Shown here piece after piece: positions 31,635 to 40,719 of a DNA stretch of 64,000 nt (its first letter is position 1; every line of letters begins with the position of its first letter). Under the pieces are notes generated by a model. It was given only the letters and a program-made list of their open reading frames with translations. It was not told where the DNA came from and searched no databases. This DNA is from an uncultured Bacteroidales bacterium (GTDB lineage: Bacteria > Bacteroidota > Bacteroidia > Bacteroidales > UBA932). Made by a program: the position numbers and the translations under genes. The DNA lies in the NCBI GenBank assembly GCA_944326245.1, contig CALVDF010000002.1:62001-126000 (forward strand). Direction: 5' to 3'.

Positions 31635-34016
31635 ATGGCCAGGCCGTCAATCCCCAATCAGAGGAAGCAGTACAAGGAGCTTGAGAAGCGCATCCGGTCA
31701 TACGTTCTGCTTGTTGAGGACATATACGATTCATTGGCGGAGGAAGCGGCTGACATAGCTCTCAGAACGGGTTTCGATCCTGCCTCGGGACGTCCTTTCA
31801 GATTCTCGGACTACCCGGCTGCCGCTGACAGAGTACGGACGTTGCAGAGCAGGATGGCGGATGAGATTGAGGCGGTCATATACAGAGGTACGTCAGCGGA
31901 ATGGGCCGCGAGCAATGAGGTTCAGAACCTTCTCGCCACGGGTGTCCTGAAGGAATATATAGGCGTCATTGACAGACAGAAGTACCGCGTCCTGTTCCAG
32001 GAGAACTCGGATGCTCTCCGCGCGTTCAGGGACAGGGTTGACAATGGAATGACCATATCCGATAAGCTGTGGAGTCAGTCCGGTTCAATGAGAGCTGCTA
32101 TGGAAGAGGCTATATCGTGCGCCATACGGAAGGGAACAAGTGCGGTTACTCTGAGCAAGAGGATTTCCCAGTATCTTCAGGACTATCCAAAGCTGGCCAG
32201 GGATTACGGAAAGAAGTACGGAGTTGCTGCGACTGCCGGAGACTGTGAGTACCGTTCGATAAGACTTGCGGCCTCTGAGATAAATATGGCGTACCGCAAT
32301 GCAGAGAATGAGAGGTGGGCGAAGATGGATTTTGTTGTAGGTTATGAAATAAAGCTCAGCAGCAACCATAACTGCAAAGGAGTTAAGAGTGGACATTTCT
32401 ACGACATCTGCGACGAGCTGGCAGGAAAGTATCCCAAGAATTTCAAGTGGAGCGGGTGGCACCCTCTCTGTCGCTGTTATAAAATCCCCATCCTCAAGAC
32501 AGAGGAGGAGTTTTGGGAGTGGGATGGAAGAAGTGAAGTCTCTGGCCGGAGTGTTAATGAAGTGAGGGATGTTCCGGATAATTTCAAGACGTGGGTTAAC
32601 AATAACCAGTCTCGCATTAACAAGGCTGAGGAACGTGGAACGTTGCCATACTTCTTGAGGGATAACCAGTGGGCTTTAAATCAAGTAAAATCATCTGGAA
32701 TTGGAGAAATCAGATATAAGCCTCCTAAGCTTGAGGATGTTGCCAAGGGATGCCGCGATGGCGTTAACATTGAATTGCTTACTGATAATAAATATCATTC
32801 ATTAGAAGAATACATTTCATCTTTGGGTATGTCTTCTGAAGAGGCAAAAAGAAAACTGAATTCAGTATTGAATGACAGTGATGTTTATATGTCCATAGAT
32901 TTTAATACCCTCACTAATAGAATTATCAAAGGTGATGGTTATTTCAAGTCCTCGATAGAAACAGGCAAAGGTACGTTCAAGACCATTGGAGAAGAGAGGG
33001 CTGTAAAGGAGCGTTCAATATTTGGCATATTGGAGGATTGCCCCCTTGATGAATATCCGAAATATGGATTTCTCTCATCTAAAGGTCAAATGACTTATGA
33101 GCCTATTTCAGGTTGGGGGTATGGCTGCACTTATGTAAGATTTAAAAAAAACAATGTCGCCCCGAGGTCTACTTTTACTATTGGAGACAGCTATGACGGG
33201 AATGTGCTCTTCGATAAGAAGAGAGTCCTAATGGCTAAGGAGAATTATGAGCAAGTGTTGGAATACACAGATGCGTCAAATGTAAAGGCAATAAATGAAC
33301 TTAAGGAGAAGATAGCGGAATGCGACAAGATTCTAAAGGCAAAATACAACGTGTATCGGAAATGCACTCCTGCTTCCCCTGTAAATGATCCGGGATTAGA
33401 ATCATTGTTGCATTTTTCGGGAAATAAAAACGCAGCAAGTAAAATCAAGGAAATTCTTGATTCAGGAATAGATTCTTTGGGAGAAATGTCTGGCACATAC
33501 GTTGAGTGTCAGATTTATGGTAAGGTCAGTATATCAGATGTCTCGTCTATTGAAATCAGCAGCAAGAAGCAAAGGGATACTCTTTTGAAACTTCTTAAAA
33601 AGAACAATCTCGACATAGATGTTGTTCCCTGTAAGTTCGATTCAAGAATATCATTACTTGAAAGAAGTTTTACCGATTACGATGACGTTCCTACAAGGTT
33701 TTGTCTATCATTGACAAATAAGGACATAGACAATCTTGGTGATTATTACATAGATGGACTGTGCGGAAGATTTGCCAATTCTAAGAATCGCTTCTGGAAG
33801 GAAATAAAGATGGATGACACATTCAACTCTTTATTGGATAAGGTGTCTAAGAATAAAGCTTCCATTTCAGAGAAACGCGAATATATTAAATTATATTTAT
33901 CAGAGATAAGAAAGAAAGGTGCCGGTCAATTCCCCAAGGTTTGGTGGGAAAATTATCGGCCTAAATTAGGAGGGTGGACTGATGATGTTCTGAATGAAGA
34001 ATTGCTAAAACGCTAA
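31635..34016 (+). CDS. MuF minor head protein fused to a DUF3626-like C-terminal domain
   Basis: 793 aa, far longer than a plain minor head protein. Residues 1-300 are the SPP1 gp7/MuF domain (ASEINMAYRNAENERWAKMD, then GWHPLCRCYKIP at about 275). Residues 417-690 follow the DUF3626 pattern: ETGKGTF, RSIFGILEDCPLDEYPKYGF, GYGCTYVRF, STFTIGDS and GTYVECQIYGKVSI. MuF fusions to variable toxin domains are a known class of temperate-phage polymorphic toxins, so the C-terminus may be an injected effector. The C-terminal half is visibly more AT-rich than the head domain, consistent with separate acquisition. Activity is not established. Confidence 0.82.
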   Translation: MARPSIPNQRKQYKELEKRIRSYVLLVEDIYDSLAEEAADIALRTGFDPASGRPFRFSDYPAAADRVRTLQSRMADEIEAVIYRGTSAEWAASNEVQNLLATGVLKEYIGVIDRQKYRVLFQENSDALRAFRDRVDNGMTISDKLWSQSGSMRAAMEEAISCAIRKGTSAVTLSKRISQYLQDYPKLARDYGKKYGVAATAGDCEYRSIRLAASEINMAYRNAENERWAKMDFVVGYEIKLSSNHNCKGVKSGHFYDICDELAGKYPKNFKWSGWHPLCRCYKIPILKTEEEFWEWDGRSEVSGRSVNEVRDVPDNFKTWVNNNQSRINKAEERGTLPYFLRDNQWALNQVKSSGIGEIRYKPPKLEDVAKGCRDGVNIELLTDNKYHSLEEYISSLGMSSEEAKRKLNSVLNDSDVYMSIDFNTLTNRIIKGDGYFKSSIETGKGTFKTIGEERAVKERSIFGILEDCPLDEYPKYGFLSSKGQMTYEPISGWGYGCTYVRFKKNNVAPRSTFTIGDSYDGNVLFDKKRVLMAKENYEQVLEYTDASNVKAINELKEKIAECDKILKAKYNVYRKCTPASPVNDPGLESLLHFSGNKNAASKIKEILDSGIDSLGEMSGTYVECQIYGKVSISDVSSIEISSKKQRDTLLKLLKKNNLDIDVVPCKFDSRISLLERSFTDYDDVPTRFCLSLTNKDIDNLGDYYIDGLCGRFANSKNRFWKEIKMDDTFNSLLDKVSKNKASISEKREYIKLYLSEIRKKGAGQFPKVWWENYRPKLGGWTDDVLNEELLKR

Positions 34017-34020
34017 ATAA

Positions 34021-34212
34021 ATGAAAAGATACGTAAAAATAGTGAATGGTGACTCGGTATATATTTACGATTCAAAAAAGAAAATTGTATATAAGCGTAT
34101 AGGAGCCAGTACGTTTGAGAAGTTGAGTATATCGCTCGAGCAGCTTGGCAGGTTTTGCCCATATAGTATAGTCCAAGAAGAAACAGATAATGACAAATAT
34201 GGTGTTTCTTGA
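34021..34212 (+). CDS. Small protein after the MuF fusion, candidate immunity protein
   Basis: 63 aa (MKRYVKIVNGDSVYIYDSKK, KRIGASTFEKLSISLEQLG). Starts four bases after the MuF stop and is the last gene before a strong terminator; same AT-rich composition as the fused domain. Toxin-immunity order makes it a candidate antidote; it has no recognised domain. Confidence 0.65.
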   Translation: MKRYVKIVNGDSVYIYDSKKKIVYKRIGASTFEKLSISLEQLGRFCPYSIVQEETDNDKYGVS

Positions 34213-34217
34213 TTTTT

Positions 34218-34246
34218 GAGCGGCTTTACTGTCGCTCTTTTTTTTA
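34218..34246 (+). terminator. Intrinsic terminator of the portal-MuF operon
   Basis: GAGCGGC/GTCGCTC stem with TTTTTTTTT. Confidence 0.92.
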
Positions 34247-34346
34247 CCTATTTCTTAAGCTATGTAAGACTATTGAGTACGAGAAAATAAAGGCGTAAAA
34301 TCTTTAAGATATTGTTCTGTAATTCCCCAAATCTTTTTGAAATATT

Positions 34347-34389
34347 CTTGCATAAAATTTGGATAATTCGCTGATTATCACTATCTTTA
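34347..34389 (+). promoter_or_regulatory. Phage promoter P5 with GATAAT/ATTATC operator
   Basis: TTTG (34358-34361), 20 bases, TATCTTTA; the spacer begins with the dyad GATAAT-TCGCTG-ATTATC (34362-34379). The family element TTGAAATATTCTTGCATAA lies 11 bases further upstream than in P1-P4. Followed by the common leader. Confidence 0.8.
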
Positions 34390-34430
34390 CTATGTCAAAA
34401 GAAAACAATAACACACTAAAACAAAGAGCA

Positions 34431-34613
34431 ATGATGCAGTTTGAATCAACAAAGGGAAATTTGAAAATCGACGGAAATAAGCTTATGCTTATTGATAAAT
34501 TAGGCGGTTACCACTTTGGCAGACTTGACGAAAAGGGCTATGTAGTCACCAGATCAGGCCTTAGTCTCAGTTACCTCTCTCAGGCTATGAGGGAATACAG
34601 GGCTACAAAGTAA
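34431..34613 (+). CDS. Small phage protein
   Basis: 60 aa from ATGATGCAGTTT (34431). Beta-rich (NLKIDGNKLMLIDKLGGYHF). First gene of the P5 operon. Unknown. Confidence 0.65.
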   Translation: MMQFESTKGNLKIDGNKLMLIDKLGGYHFGRLDEKGYVVTRSGLSLSYLSQAMREYRATK

Positions 34614-34623
34614 TTGCAAGGAT

Positions 34624-35019
34624 ATGGAAACAAGAAGAAACAAAAAGGATGATGTCGTGCTTATCATGACATCCGAAGAACATCTGAAAGTCATGGATGC
34701 CTTTAAAAAACTCTTTGACAGCATCAAGGATGTTGACTTGACCGGGCTGGCCTTCGAGGACAGAAAGGCGCTTGCGGGACTGGCCGAGATTCTAGACATC
34801 CCAAGCAGATATAGACATGAATATATGATGCTTGACCGTCTTAGATGTGATTGCGAATATTACCTGCATAACGGGGAAAGGAATCCCAAATGTCTTTGGG
34901 CGCAGGATGAACGCAAGCAGATAGCCGAGATGCGAAGACTGTATGACATCCTGCCTGTAAAGCCTGAGTGGCTGCATTCAGGCGACATAGATGAATATGA
35001 ATTAGAGATGTGCAAATAA
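34624..35019 (+). CDS. LPD11-domain protein
   Basis: 131 aa. MMLDRLRCDCEYYLHNGERN followed by CLWAQDERKQIAEMRRLYDI and PEWLHSGDIDEYE is the LPD11 (large polyvalent protein associated) domain. An N-terminal helical region precedes it. LPD domains occur in phage and conjugative polyvalent proteins; role unknown. Confidence 0.8.
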   Translation: METRRNKKDDVVLIMTSEEHLKVMDAFKKLFDSIKDVDLTGLAFEDRKALAGLAEILDIPSRYRHEYMMLDRLRCDCEYYLHNGERNPKCLWAQDERKQIAEMRRLYDILPVKPEWLHSGDIDEYELEMCK

Positions 35020-35035
35020 CAAAAAACTTAATATT

Positions 35036-36184
35036 ATGACGAAAATAGAATTAAAAATGTCAGGCCCAATGGGCATGAACTGGGAAACGGGCAAACTGGA
35101 GCCGCTGGCGGTGGCTCCCAAACTCCAGAGAGGACAGAAAATATATGCTTTCGGATATATGATGTCCCAACAGATTTTCGCCGTGGTCAATCCGGATTTA
35201 TACGAGATTGTGGAGGTAGGCAGTCCAGATGATGTGGATGAATATTCTTTGGATCGATATTTCAGCCCTGTATCGCATTACGATAAATACATCAAGCCTA
35301 TCTCAAAGAAATTCGGCATAGGCTTCTATTATGCCGAGAATGAACCGATTTTCAGCGAGGATGTAATAAAAGCATCCTTACAGAGGGCTGAGCTCATTGA
35401 AAAGATGAGAGATGAGAGAGAAAGGGCGGTAGAGGACGCGAGCCGGAAGAACAAGGATGAGCTGCGGAAGAAATACGGTTTCCTGACCGTGTGGGATGGA
35501 GATTGGAGGATGAGGTATAAAACTGCATCCGGCAACCTGCGCGAGCTACTGAAAAGGAATTTCCCCGGCGTTAAGTTCTCAGTAAGGAAAGACGGCTCCG
35601 GAGATACTGTTAATATCACATGGACTGACGGACCCACGCGCAAAATGGTTGATGAGATAGCCGGGCAGTTTGAGGGCCGCAGATTCAACGGGATGGAGGA
35701 CTGCGAGGAGATAGTCAGCTCTGACTTTACGGACTTGTTCGGCTCCCTGGGGTACGTCTTTACCGAACGGGAATACAGCGGGGAGGTAATGGAGCGCGAG
35801 AGGATGAAAGTCATGGAGGATTATCCCCTGCTTGCTGACGGAAAGGGGCATCTCCGTGATGAGTTGTTTGGAAACATAAAGGTATCCGAGGCAAGTATGG
35901 ATTTCTGCTGGTTCAGCCTTGATTCAGTGGCAAGGCATCGCCTTTGGGATATTGATTTGACCGAACGGCCAACCAAAGCGCAAACAGATGAATCAGTTAA
36001 ATCATCCGGTCTGACAGTCATAGATTATTCAGAAAAGGCGGTAGCGGTAATCGGAGACACGAAGGCTGTAAAAGACAGATTGAAGGAGATGGGCGGACGG
36101 TTCAACGCCAAACTTTCCTGCGGCCCGGGATGGATTTTCAGCAAAAACAAAAAAGATGAGATAACGACAGCCTTTGGGCTGTAA
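35036..36184 (+). CDS. LPD29-type polyvalent-protein-domain protein
   Basis: 382 aa. Residues 150-220 contain KTASGNLRELLKRNFPGVKF and SGDTVNITWTDGPT, as in LPD29; the C-terminus has KDRLKEMGGRFNAKLSCGPG then WIFSK, a module that usually ends large Bacteroidales polyvalent proteins. Starts 16 bases after the LPD11 gene. Suspected to act on phage or host DNA during entry or replication; unproven. Confidence 0.75.
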   Translation: MTKIELKMSGPMGMNWETGKLEPLAVAPKLQRGQKIYAFGYMMSQQIFAVVNPDLYEIVEVGSPDDVDEYSLDRYFSPVSHYDKYIKPISKKFGIGFYYAENEPIFSEDVIKASLQRAELIEKMRDERERAVEDASRKNKDELRKKYGFLTVWDGDWRMRYKTASGNLRELLKRNFPGVKFSVRKDGSGDTVNITWTDGPTRKMVDEIAGQFEGRRFNGMEDCEEIVSSDFTDLFGSLGYVFTEREYSGEVMERERMKVMEDYPLLADGKGHLRDELFGNIKVSEASMDFCWFSLDSVARHRLWDIDLTERPTKAQTDESVKSSGLTVIDYSEKAVAVIGDTKAVKDRLKEMGGRFNAKLSCGPGWIFSKNKKDEITTAFGL

Positions 36185-36280
36185 TCTGCCAACTCATTAC
36201 ACAGGCCGGGGTGCGGTGAAAATTACGCCGTACCTGCGAAAGGGGTTCCGGCCACAGATAAACAATTAAACATCAAAATT

Positions 36281-36601
36281 ATGGAAAGTATAAACAGAAT
36301 CGAGTTGCAGGGAGTTGTAGGAAATTCCCGCATCACACAAGTAGGTACTTCAACGGTATTAAGATTCAGACTGGCTACCAACGAGAGATTTTCATATAGG
36401 GACGGTAGTGTCCACGAGGAGACCACATGGCACTCTGTCACGGCATGGAGCGGCAAGGGAATGCCAGATTTTTCGAAGATAGACAAGGGTACCTGCGTCC
36501 ACGCTACAGGACGGCTGAGGGAAATCAGGTACAATGACTCCGATGGCAACAGCAAGAGTTTCTACGAAGTTCTTGCCACTGAAGTAAGAATTATTAACTA
36601 A
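36281..36601 (+). CDS. ssb: Single-stranded DNA-binding protein (second copy)
   Basis: 106 aa OB fold parallel to the SSB at 28344: SINRIELQGVVGNSRITQVG, RFRLATNERFSYRDG, TTWHSVTAWSGKGM, VHATGRLREIRY. Lacks an acidic tail. Two diverged SSBs in one phage suggest separate early and accessory roles. Confidence 0.92.
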   Translation: MESINRIELQGVVGNSRITQVGTSTVLRFRLATNERFSYRDGSVHEETTWHSVTAWSGKGMPDFSKIDKGTCVHATGRLREIRYNDSDGNSKSFYEVLATEVRIIN

Positions 36602-36614
36602 TATATTAATACAC

Positions 36615-36851
36615 ATGTTTGGATTAGACGTTTTTCTATCATCCCCAGCTGCATGCTTTGATGTTGACCGCCTTGGAAAAATCGACAGGAAACTCAGATC
36701 AATGAGAGTAAAAGTTTCCTTGTTTGACAACAAATGTCGTTTCTATGTAATAGGCACACGTACAGTACCTCTCCCCAAGAAGTGTAAGGATGCAGACAGT
36801 TTGTATGAATGGATTTTCAATAATATTAATAAAATACTAATAAAACGATGA
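36615..36851 (+). CDS. Small phage protein of unknown function
   Basis: 78 aa (MFGLDVFLSSPAACFDVDRL, CRFYVIGTRTVPLPKK, LYEWIFNNINKIL). ATG of the DpnD/PcfM gene overlaps its end. No family assigned. Confidence 0.65.
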   Translation: MFGLDVFLSSPAACFDVDRLGKIDRKLRSMRVKVSLFDNKCRFYVIGTRTVPLPKKCKDADSLYEWIFNNINKILIKR

Positions 36852-37018
36852 AATTTAAAGCAGTTGTAACTGAGGTTCTCAGAAGAGAGGTTGAAATAGA
36901 TGCTCCAAGCATTGGTGATGCCTACGATAAAGTTGATTCCATGATAAGTGATTGCGAAATTGTTCTTGATGCGGATGATTTTTCAGACAGAGACGTTAGA
37001 ATTATTGAAAATATTTAA
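36848..37018 (+). CDS. DpnD/PcfM-like protein
   Basis: 56 aa (MKFKAVVTEVLRREVEIDAP, EIVLDADDFSDRDVRII). The VLDxDDF motif and length match the DpnD/PcfM family, another conjugative-plasmid-type small protein beside PcfK/PcfJ in this phage. Function unknown. Confidence 0.75.
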   Translation: MKFKAVVTEVLRREVEIDAPSIGDAYDKVDSMISDCEIVLDADDFSDRDVRIIENI

Positions 37019-37033
37019 TTTTCTTGAATATTT

Positions 37034-37065
37034 CTTGCATAAAAGTTTATTTTTGCTTAGTTTTA
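37034..37065 (+). promoter_or_regulatory. Phage promoter P6
   Basis: CTTG, 20 bases, TAGTTTTA, upstream TTGAATATTTCTTGCATAA. Drives the DUF488/ligase cassette; only 11 bases separate the -7 from the DUF488 ATG, so the leader is very short. Confidence 0.75.
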
Positions 37066-37075
37066 CATAGTATTT

Positions 37076-37480
37076 ATGAGGATTTACACGTCATATTTCG
37101 GAAATCTAAGAAGATTATCAGCTTCAGGGGTAATTCCTATCGGAATTGCCCTTTGGAAGCCAAAATTCTTCACTGGTGCATCACTCATGACGGTGGCCCC
37201 GTCAAAATATATGGTTAAAGGTGATTGCAGTCGGGACGAATACGTGACTCTTTACAACAGAATGCTTAGTGGTCTTGATCCGTACAAGGTATTGGAACAG
37301 ATTAATACTCTTAGCGGAGGAAAAGACTGCGCGTTGTGTTGCTACGAGAAGCCTGGAGATTTCTGCCATAGGCATCTTCTGGCTGAATGGATAACTAAGA
37401 GAACAGGTATTGAGATAAAGGAGTTTGGAGTCGTGGAAAAGAAGAAAGATATAGAGTTAATTCAGGAAAGCCTGTTTTGA
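37076..37480 (+). CDS. DUF488-family protein
   Basis: 134 aa. YTSYFGNLRRL, IGIALWKPKFFTG, LDPYKVLEQIN and ALCCYEKPGDFCHRHLLAEW are the DUF488 hallmarks; the conserved Cys/His cluster suggests a nucleotide- or base-related enzyme. First gene of the P6 cassette, 18 bases before the tRNA. Confidence 0.85.
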   Translation: MRIYTSYFGNLRRLSASGVIPIGIALWKPKFFTGASLMTVAPSKYMVKGDCSRDEYVTLYNRMLSGLDPYKVLEQINTLSGGKDCALCCYEKPGDFCHRHLLAEWITKRTGIEIKEFGVVEKKKDIELIQESLF

Positions 37481-37498
37481 TTATCTAGTTGGAATAAT

Positions 37499-37570
37499 GC
37501 GCAAATAGCTTAATGGTAGAGCAGTGGCACACCAGCCAAAGGTTGCGGTTCGAATCCGTGTTTGCGCTCA
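37499..37570 (+). tRNA. tRNA gene with irregular anticodon arm
   Basis: Perfect 7-bp acceptor GCGCAAA/TTTGCGC, D arm GCTT-AATGGTA-GAGC, T arm TGCGG-TTCGAAT-CCGTG, U discriminator then CA. The anticodon arm is two bases short: TGGC/GCCA closes a six-base loop ACACCA with no U33, so no anticodon can be assigned. Elements resemble tRNA-Gly. It lies four bases before the dehydrogenase-like gene and is probably co-transcribed with it. Confidence 0.65.
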
Positions 37571-37574
37571 AATT

Positions 37575-38657
37575 ATGAACGTAGCTATAATAGGTTGTGG
37601 TAACGTCGGTGTTTCAATAGCTGCCGACTTGTCTATCAGAGGTCATAATGTATCTCTGATAAAGACCTCATTCCCCAATGGGCCAGTCTTTGACAGATTG
37701 CTAGAAAAAAAGAGGATTCTAATTAAGGAGAACGGCACATACTCTACGGGCATCATAGGCAATATATCACACGACCTTTGTTCGGTGTCTGACTCGGAGA
37801 TGGTAATACTCACCACGCAGAGCACATATCATGATCGCGTTATAGGGGATATGGGAAAATATCTGAGAAAAAATCAGACGGTAGTTTGCATATGCAGCTA
37901 CATGTCCTCGTTCTATTTTATGAAACATTGTTATGAGCTTCCTGTTATAGTTGAGACTACAGGCCCCTATCTGGAAGGTAGGACAGATGTATGTGATATT
38001 CCGGAAGAGGTTGTATTCCGTGTCGGTTGCCGGTTGTCAAAAGTTCCGGTATCGCTTTTTAATTCATGCGACCCATGTGAGACCATGCGAAAAATACAGG
38101 AACTTTATCCTGGATTTGTTTGCGAATACAATACTATAGAGTCAGCTTTGCTGAATCCCAACATGGTTCTCCACACGGTGGGTTCGATAATGAGCATTCC
38201 GAGAATTGAATACAGTGATGGGGATTTCTGCATGTACAGGGAGGCTTATTCAAGAAAGAACAAATCGATAGTCAGGCTTATGCTGGCTCTCGATAAAGAG
38301 AAAATGGATGTTCTAAAATCCCTTCGGTGCAAACCTGTGGACATACTTACTGCAAGCGGATTTCTTGGAGACAAGGTTGAGAGTTTTTATAAGTACTCAG
38401 AATCGGAGGATAGAGCTAAAAGCCCGTCATCAGTCACGTCCAGATATATTACGGAAGACGTTCCGCAGGGACTTGTTCTCATGGAAAGTATTGCCATCAG
38501 GGCTGGCGTAAGTGTGCCCATCGCATCATCTCTCATAAATATCTCGGGAGCGGCGCTTGGCTGTGATTTCAGATCAACGGGAAGAACATTGGCAAGGCTA
38601 GGAGCTACAGGATTTATTGACTCAATTATTGATAATGCACATGAATGCCCTGAATGA
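37575..38657 (+). CDS. Octopine/nopaline-dehydrogenase-like NAD(P) enzyme
   Basis: 360 aa from MNVAIIGCGNVGVSIAADLS (37575). Rossmann GxGxxG at 8-13; C-terminal helical domain with EDVPQGLVLMESIAIRAGVS and GCDFRSTGRTLARLGATG, the octopine-dehydrogenase domain signature. Such enzymes reductively join amino acids to 2-oxo acids. Rare in phages; here it heads a tRNA-amidoligase-ParB-ATP-grasp cassette. Its last codons overlap the amidoligase start. Confidence 0.8.
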   Translation: MNVAIIGCGNVGVSIAADLSIRGHNVSLIKTSFPNGPVFDRLLEKKRILIKENGTYSTGIIGNISHDLCSVSDSEMVILTTQSTYHDRVIGDMGKYLRKNQTVVCICSYMSSFYFMKHCYELPVIVETTGPYLEGRTDVCDIPEEVVFRVGCRLSKVPVSLFNSCDPCETMRKIQELYPGFVCEYNTIESALLNPNMVLHTVGSIMSIPRIEYSDGDFCMYREAYSRKNKSIVRLMLALDKEKMDVLKSLRCKPVDILTASGFLGDKVESFYKYSESEDRAKSPSSVTSRYITEDVPQGLVLMESIAIRAGVSVPIASSLINISGAALGCDFRSTGRTLARLGATGFIDSIIDNAHECPE

Positions 38658-40719
38658 CATAAAGAACAGATCTTTCGGACTTGAGATAGAAATGTGCAAT
38701 CTTGACAGGCAGAAAGTCACTTTGCCTGCTGGATATTCATGGAGTAAGGACGAGGAGATTGTCAATACGGACGGCACTTGCAACAAAAGGTACGGAGGGG
38801 AAGTCAACACCCCTCCCTTAAGGTTGAGCATGAAAGACCTTCATGGCCTGAAAGGTGTTTACGAGTCCATGGTAAATGCAGGCGGTGTCATTAAGTGGAG
38901 TACATATACCCATGTCCATATCTACGCCGGTGATTTGACGGTCGGGCATCTGAAGAATGTTTTCCTGTTCTTCTATACATGTTACCCGTTCATAAGGAAG
39001 TATGCAAAGATATCAGAGTGGGACGAGATGGTTTTCAATCTCATGCCGGTTCCGTCTGAAAAGTATTACGAAGGTGTATTGCGTGCAGAGACATTCGACC
39101 AGATAAAGGAGTTGTTTACGAATAATTCTAAAAAAGGGTTCATACGCCATGCTGTCAACATATCGTCTTACTTCAAGACAGGAACCATTGAATTTCGCAC
39201 ATATCATGCCACTACGGATTTCTATATGGCTATGAATTGTGTCTATGCTACATTCAGGATGTTCTATTACGCAATAAATCACTCTTTGGAGGATTTTCAG
39301 TCACTCCATACCTATGATGAGTTCAAGAAATCTGTAGTCCTTAAATATGACACCCCGGATGAGATTATACCCCTTATCTACCAAGGCAACCCGTACAGTG
39401 CTATAGAGACATTCCAGACAAGGCCCATACAGTTCAACTCCAAACAGGCGTCAGCATTGTATGAGGCAATGAAGCAGAACGGACACAAAGATGTATGCAT
39501 AGTCAATAGTTTCTTGTTCAACTATGAGCTTTTTCTCATGGACAAAATGAATGTCTCTATATACAGCCAAGACCCATATTGCCATCTGTTATACCTTTTG
39601 GCCAGCGGCAATCTGTCACTGACGTACAACAACGTACTGGATTGGTTGGAGCAGTTCAATAAGAGAGAGCCCTCAAGACAGCTTGCTCTGGCGTTGTACG
39701 CAAAGGGATTGCAGAAATATTGCATGAGTCAGTCTCTTAGAAATGAGTCAATCCTGGAAGCAATAAAATCCAAGGCCAAGGAGTCCATAGAATCTATAGA
39801 AAAATCAAGTAAGAGACTTATGCGTCTTCTTACTACATGTGAATACCACCGTGGAACTCTACAGGATGCTGTTAATGCCAATAAAGTCATTTTCTTCAAT
39901 TATGGTAAAGATAAATTCCTTAAGAGGGCATTTAAGCTTATATGTGAGAACAGCGACCTGGATATGGATATTCCGATGATACGGAATGAGTACTATGGAC
40001 TTGTTGAGAGCTTGCCGAAAGAAACATGGTTCTACTATATCAGCAACAGTCCGTATCTTTCCAACTTACACAAGATTGCCATGTTTGACTCGTCAAGCGG
40101 AGACAGATGGTCGGCAGGCCGGTATCTCTACTGTAACAAGACGTGCCGTAACAGCCAGTCAAGTACATCATACTCTTCATTTTTGGAGGTGGTTGATGAG
40201 TCAGTTCCTCCGGATGATCTCAAAATTGACAATCCGGAAGACCTGAAGATATTGAAGGTAAGCCCGGGCTATTTGAAATCACTGCAGAAGAAGTATGTCA
40301 AGAAGGTGGATTCGGTAAGCTCATCCACCTATCCGTTCGTTGTCATGTATGGCAAGTACACGCTGGGAGGATTTGGATTTACTCTTCCGCAGCACAAAGG
40401 GTATGACTTGTTTCAACTTACGGATTTTTGCACAAACAACTCCATCCCCAAGTTAAGCAAGTTTATTCTCTACTGCATACAGACAAAGGAGGTGCAGAGA
40501 GTCTTGAGCCGTTCCATGCACAAGATGGTTGAAAAGGTAATCAGTTGTGCTTACACCCATAAACCGGTAAGCATGAAGTACAGAGGAGTCTACACAAAAG
40601 TTAAGGAGCATTGCACGTCATCTTATCTTGCATACAGTGGACAACTTGGTGTGTTTGATGTTTATAAGGAAGTAATTGACAAGTATAAATCTTTATTGCA
40701 GAATGGGAAACGAAAATAG
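38635..40719 (+). CDS. Amidoligase (glutamine-synthetase-like COOH-NH2 ligase)
   Basis: 694 aa from ATG 38635 (38641 also possible). The first 200 residues hold the amidoligase motifs: SFGLEIEM, GGEVNTPPLRL, HVHIYAG and GTIEFRTYHATTD. The long C-terminal region (residues 230-690) is unrecognised. The family joins amine and carboxyl groups with ATP; with the ATP-grasp gene downstream it suggests synthesis of an amide-linked metabolite or a modification of protein or DNA. Confidence 0.85.
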   Translation: MHMNALNDIKNRSFGLEIEMCNLDRQKVTLPAGYSWSKDEEIVNTDGTCNKRYGGEVNTPPLRLSMKDLHGLKGVYESMVNAGGVIKWSTYTHVHIYAGDLTVGHLKNVFLFFYTCYPFIRKYAKISEWDEMVFNLMPVPSEKYYEGVLRAETFDQIKELFTNNSKKGFIRHAVNISSYFKTGTIEFRTYHATTDFYMAMNCVYATFRMFYYAINHSLEDFQSLHTYDEFKKSVVLKYDTPDEIIPLIYQGNPYSAIETFQTRPIQFNSKQASALYEAMKQNGHKDVCIVNSFLFNYELFLMDKMNVSIYSQDPYCHLLYLLASGNLSLTYNNVLDWLEQFNKREPSRQLALALYAKGLQKYCMSQSLRNESILEAIKSKAKESIESIEKSSKRLMRLLTTCEYHRGTLQDAVNANKVIFFNYGKDKFLKRAFKLICENSDLDMDIPMIRNEYYGLVESLPKETWFYYISNSPYLSNLHKIAMFDSSSGDRWSAGRYLYCNKTCRNSQSSTSYSSFLEVVDESVPPDDLKIDNPEDLKILKVSPGYLKSLQKKYVKKVDSVSSSTYPFVVMYGKYTLGGFGFTLPQHKGYDLFQLTDFCTNNSIPKLSKFILYCIQTKEVQRVLSRSMHKMVEKVISCAYTHKPVSMKYRGVYTKVKEHCTSSYLAYSGQLGVFDVYKEVIDKYKSLLQNGKRK

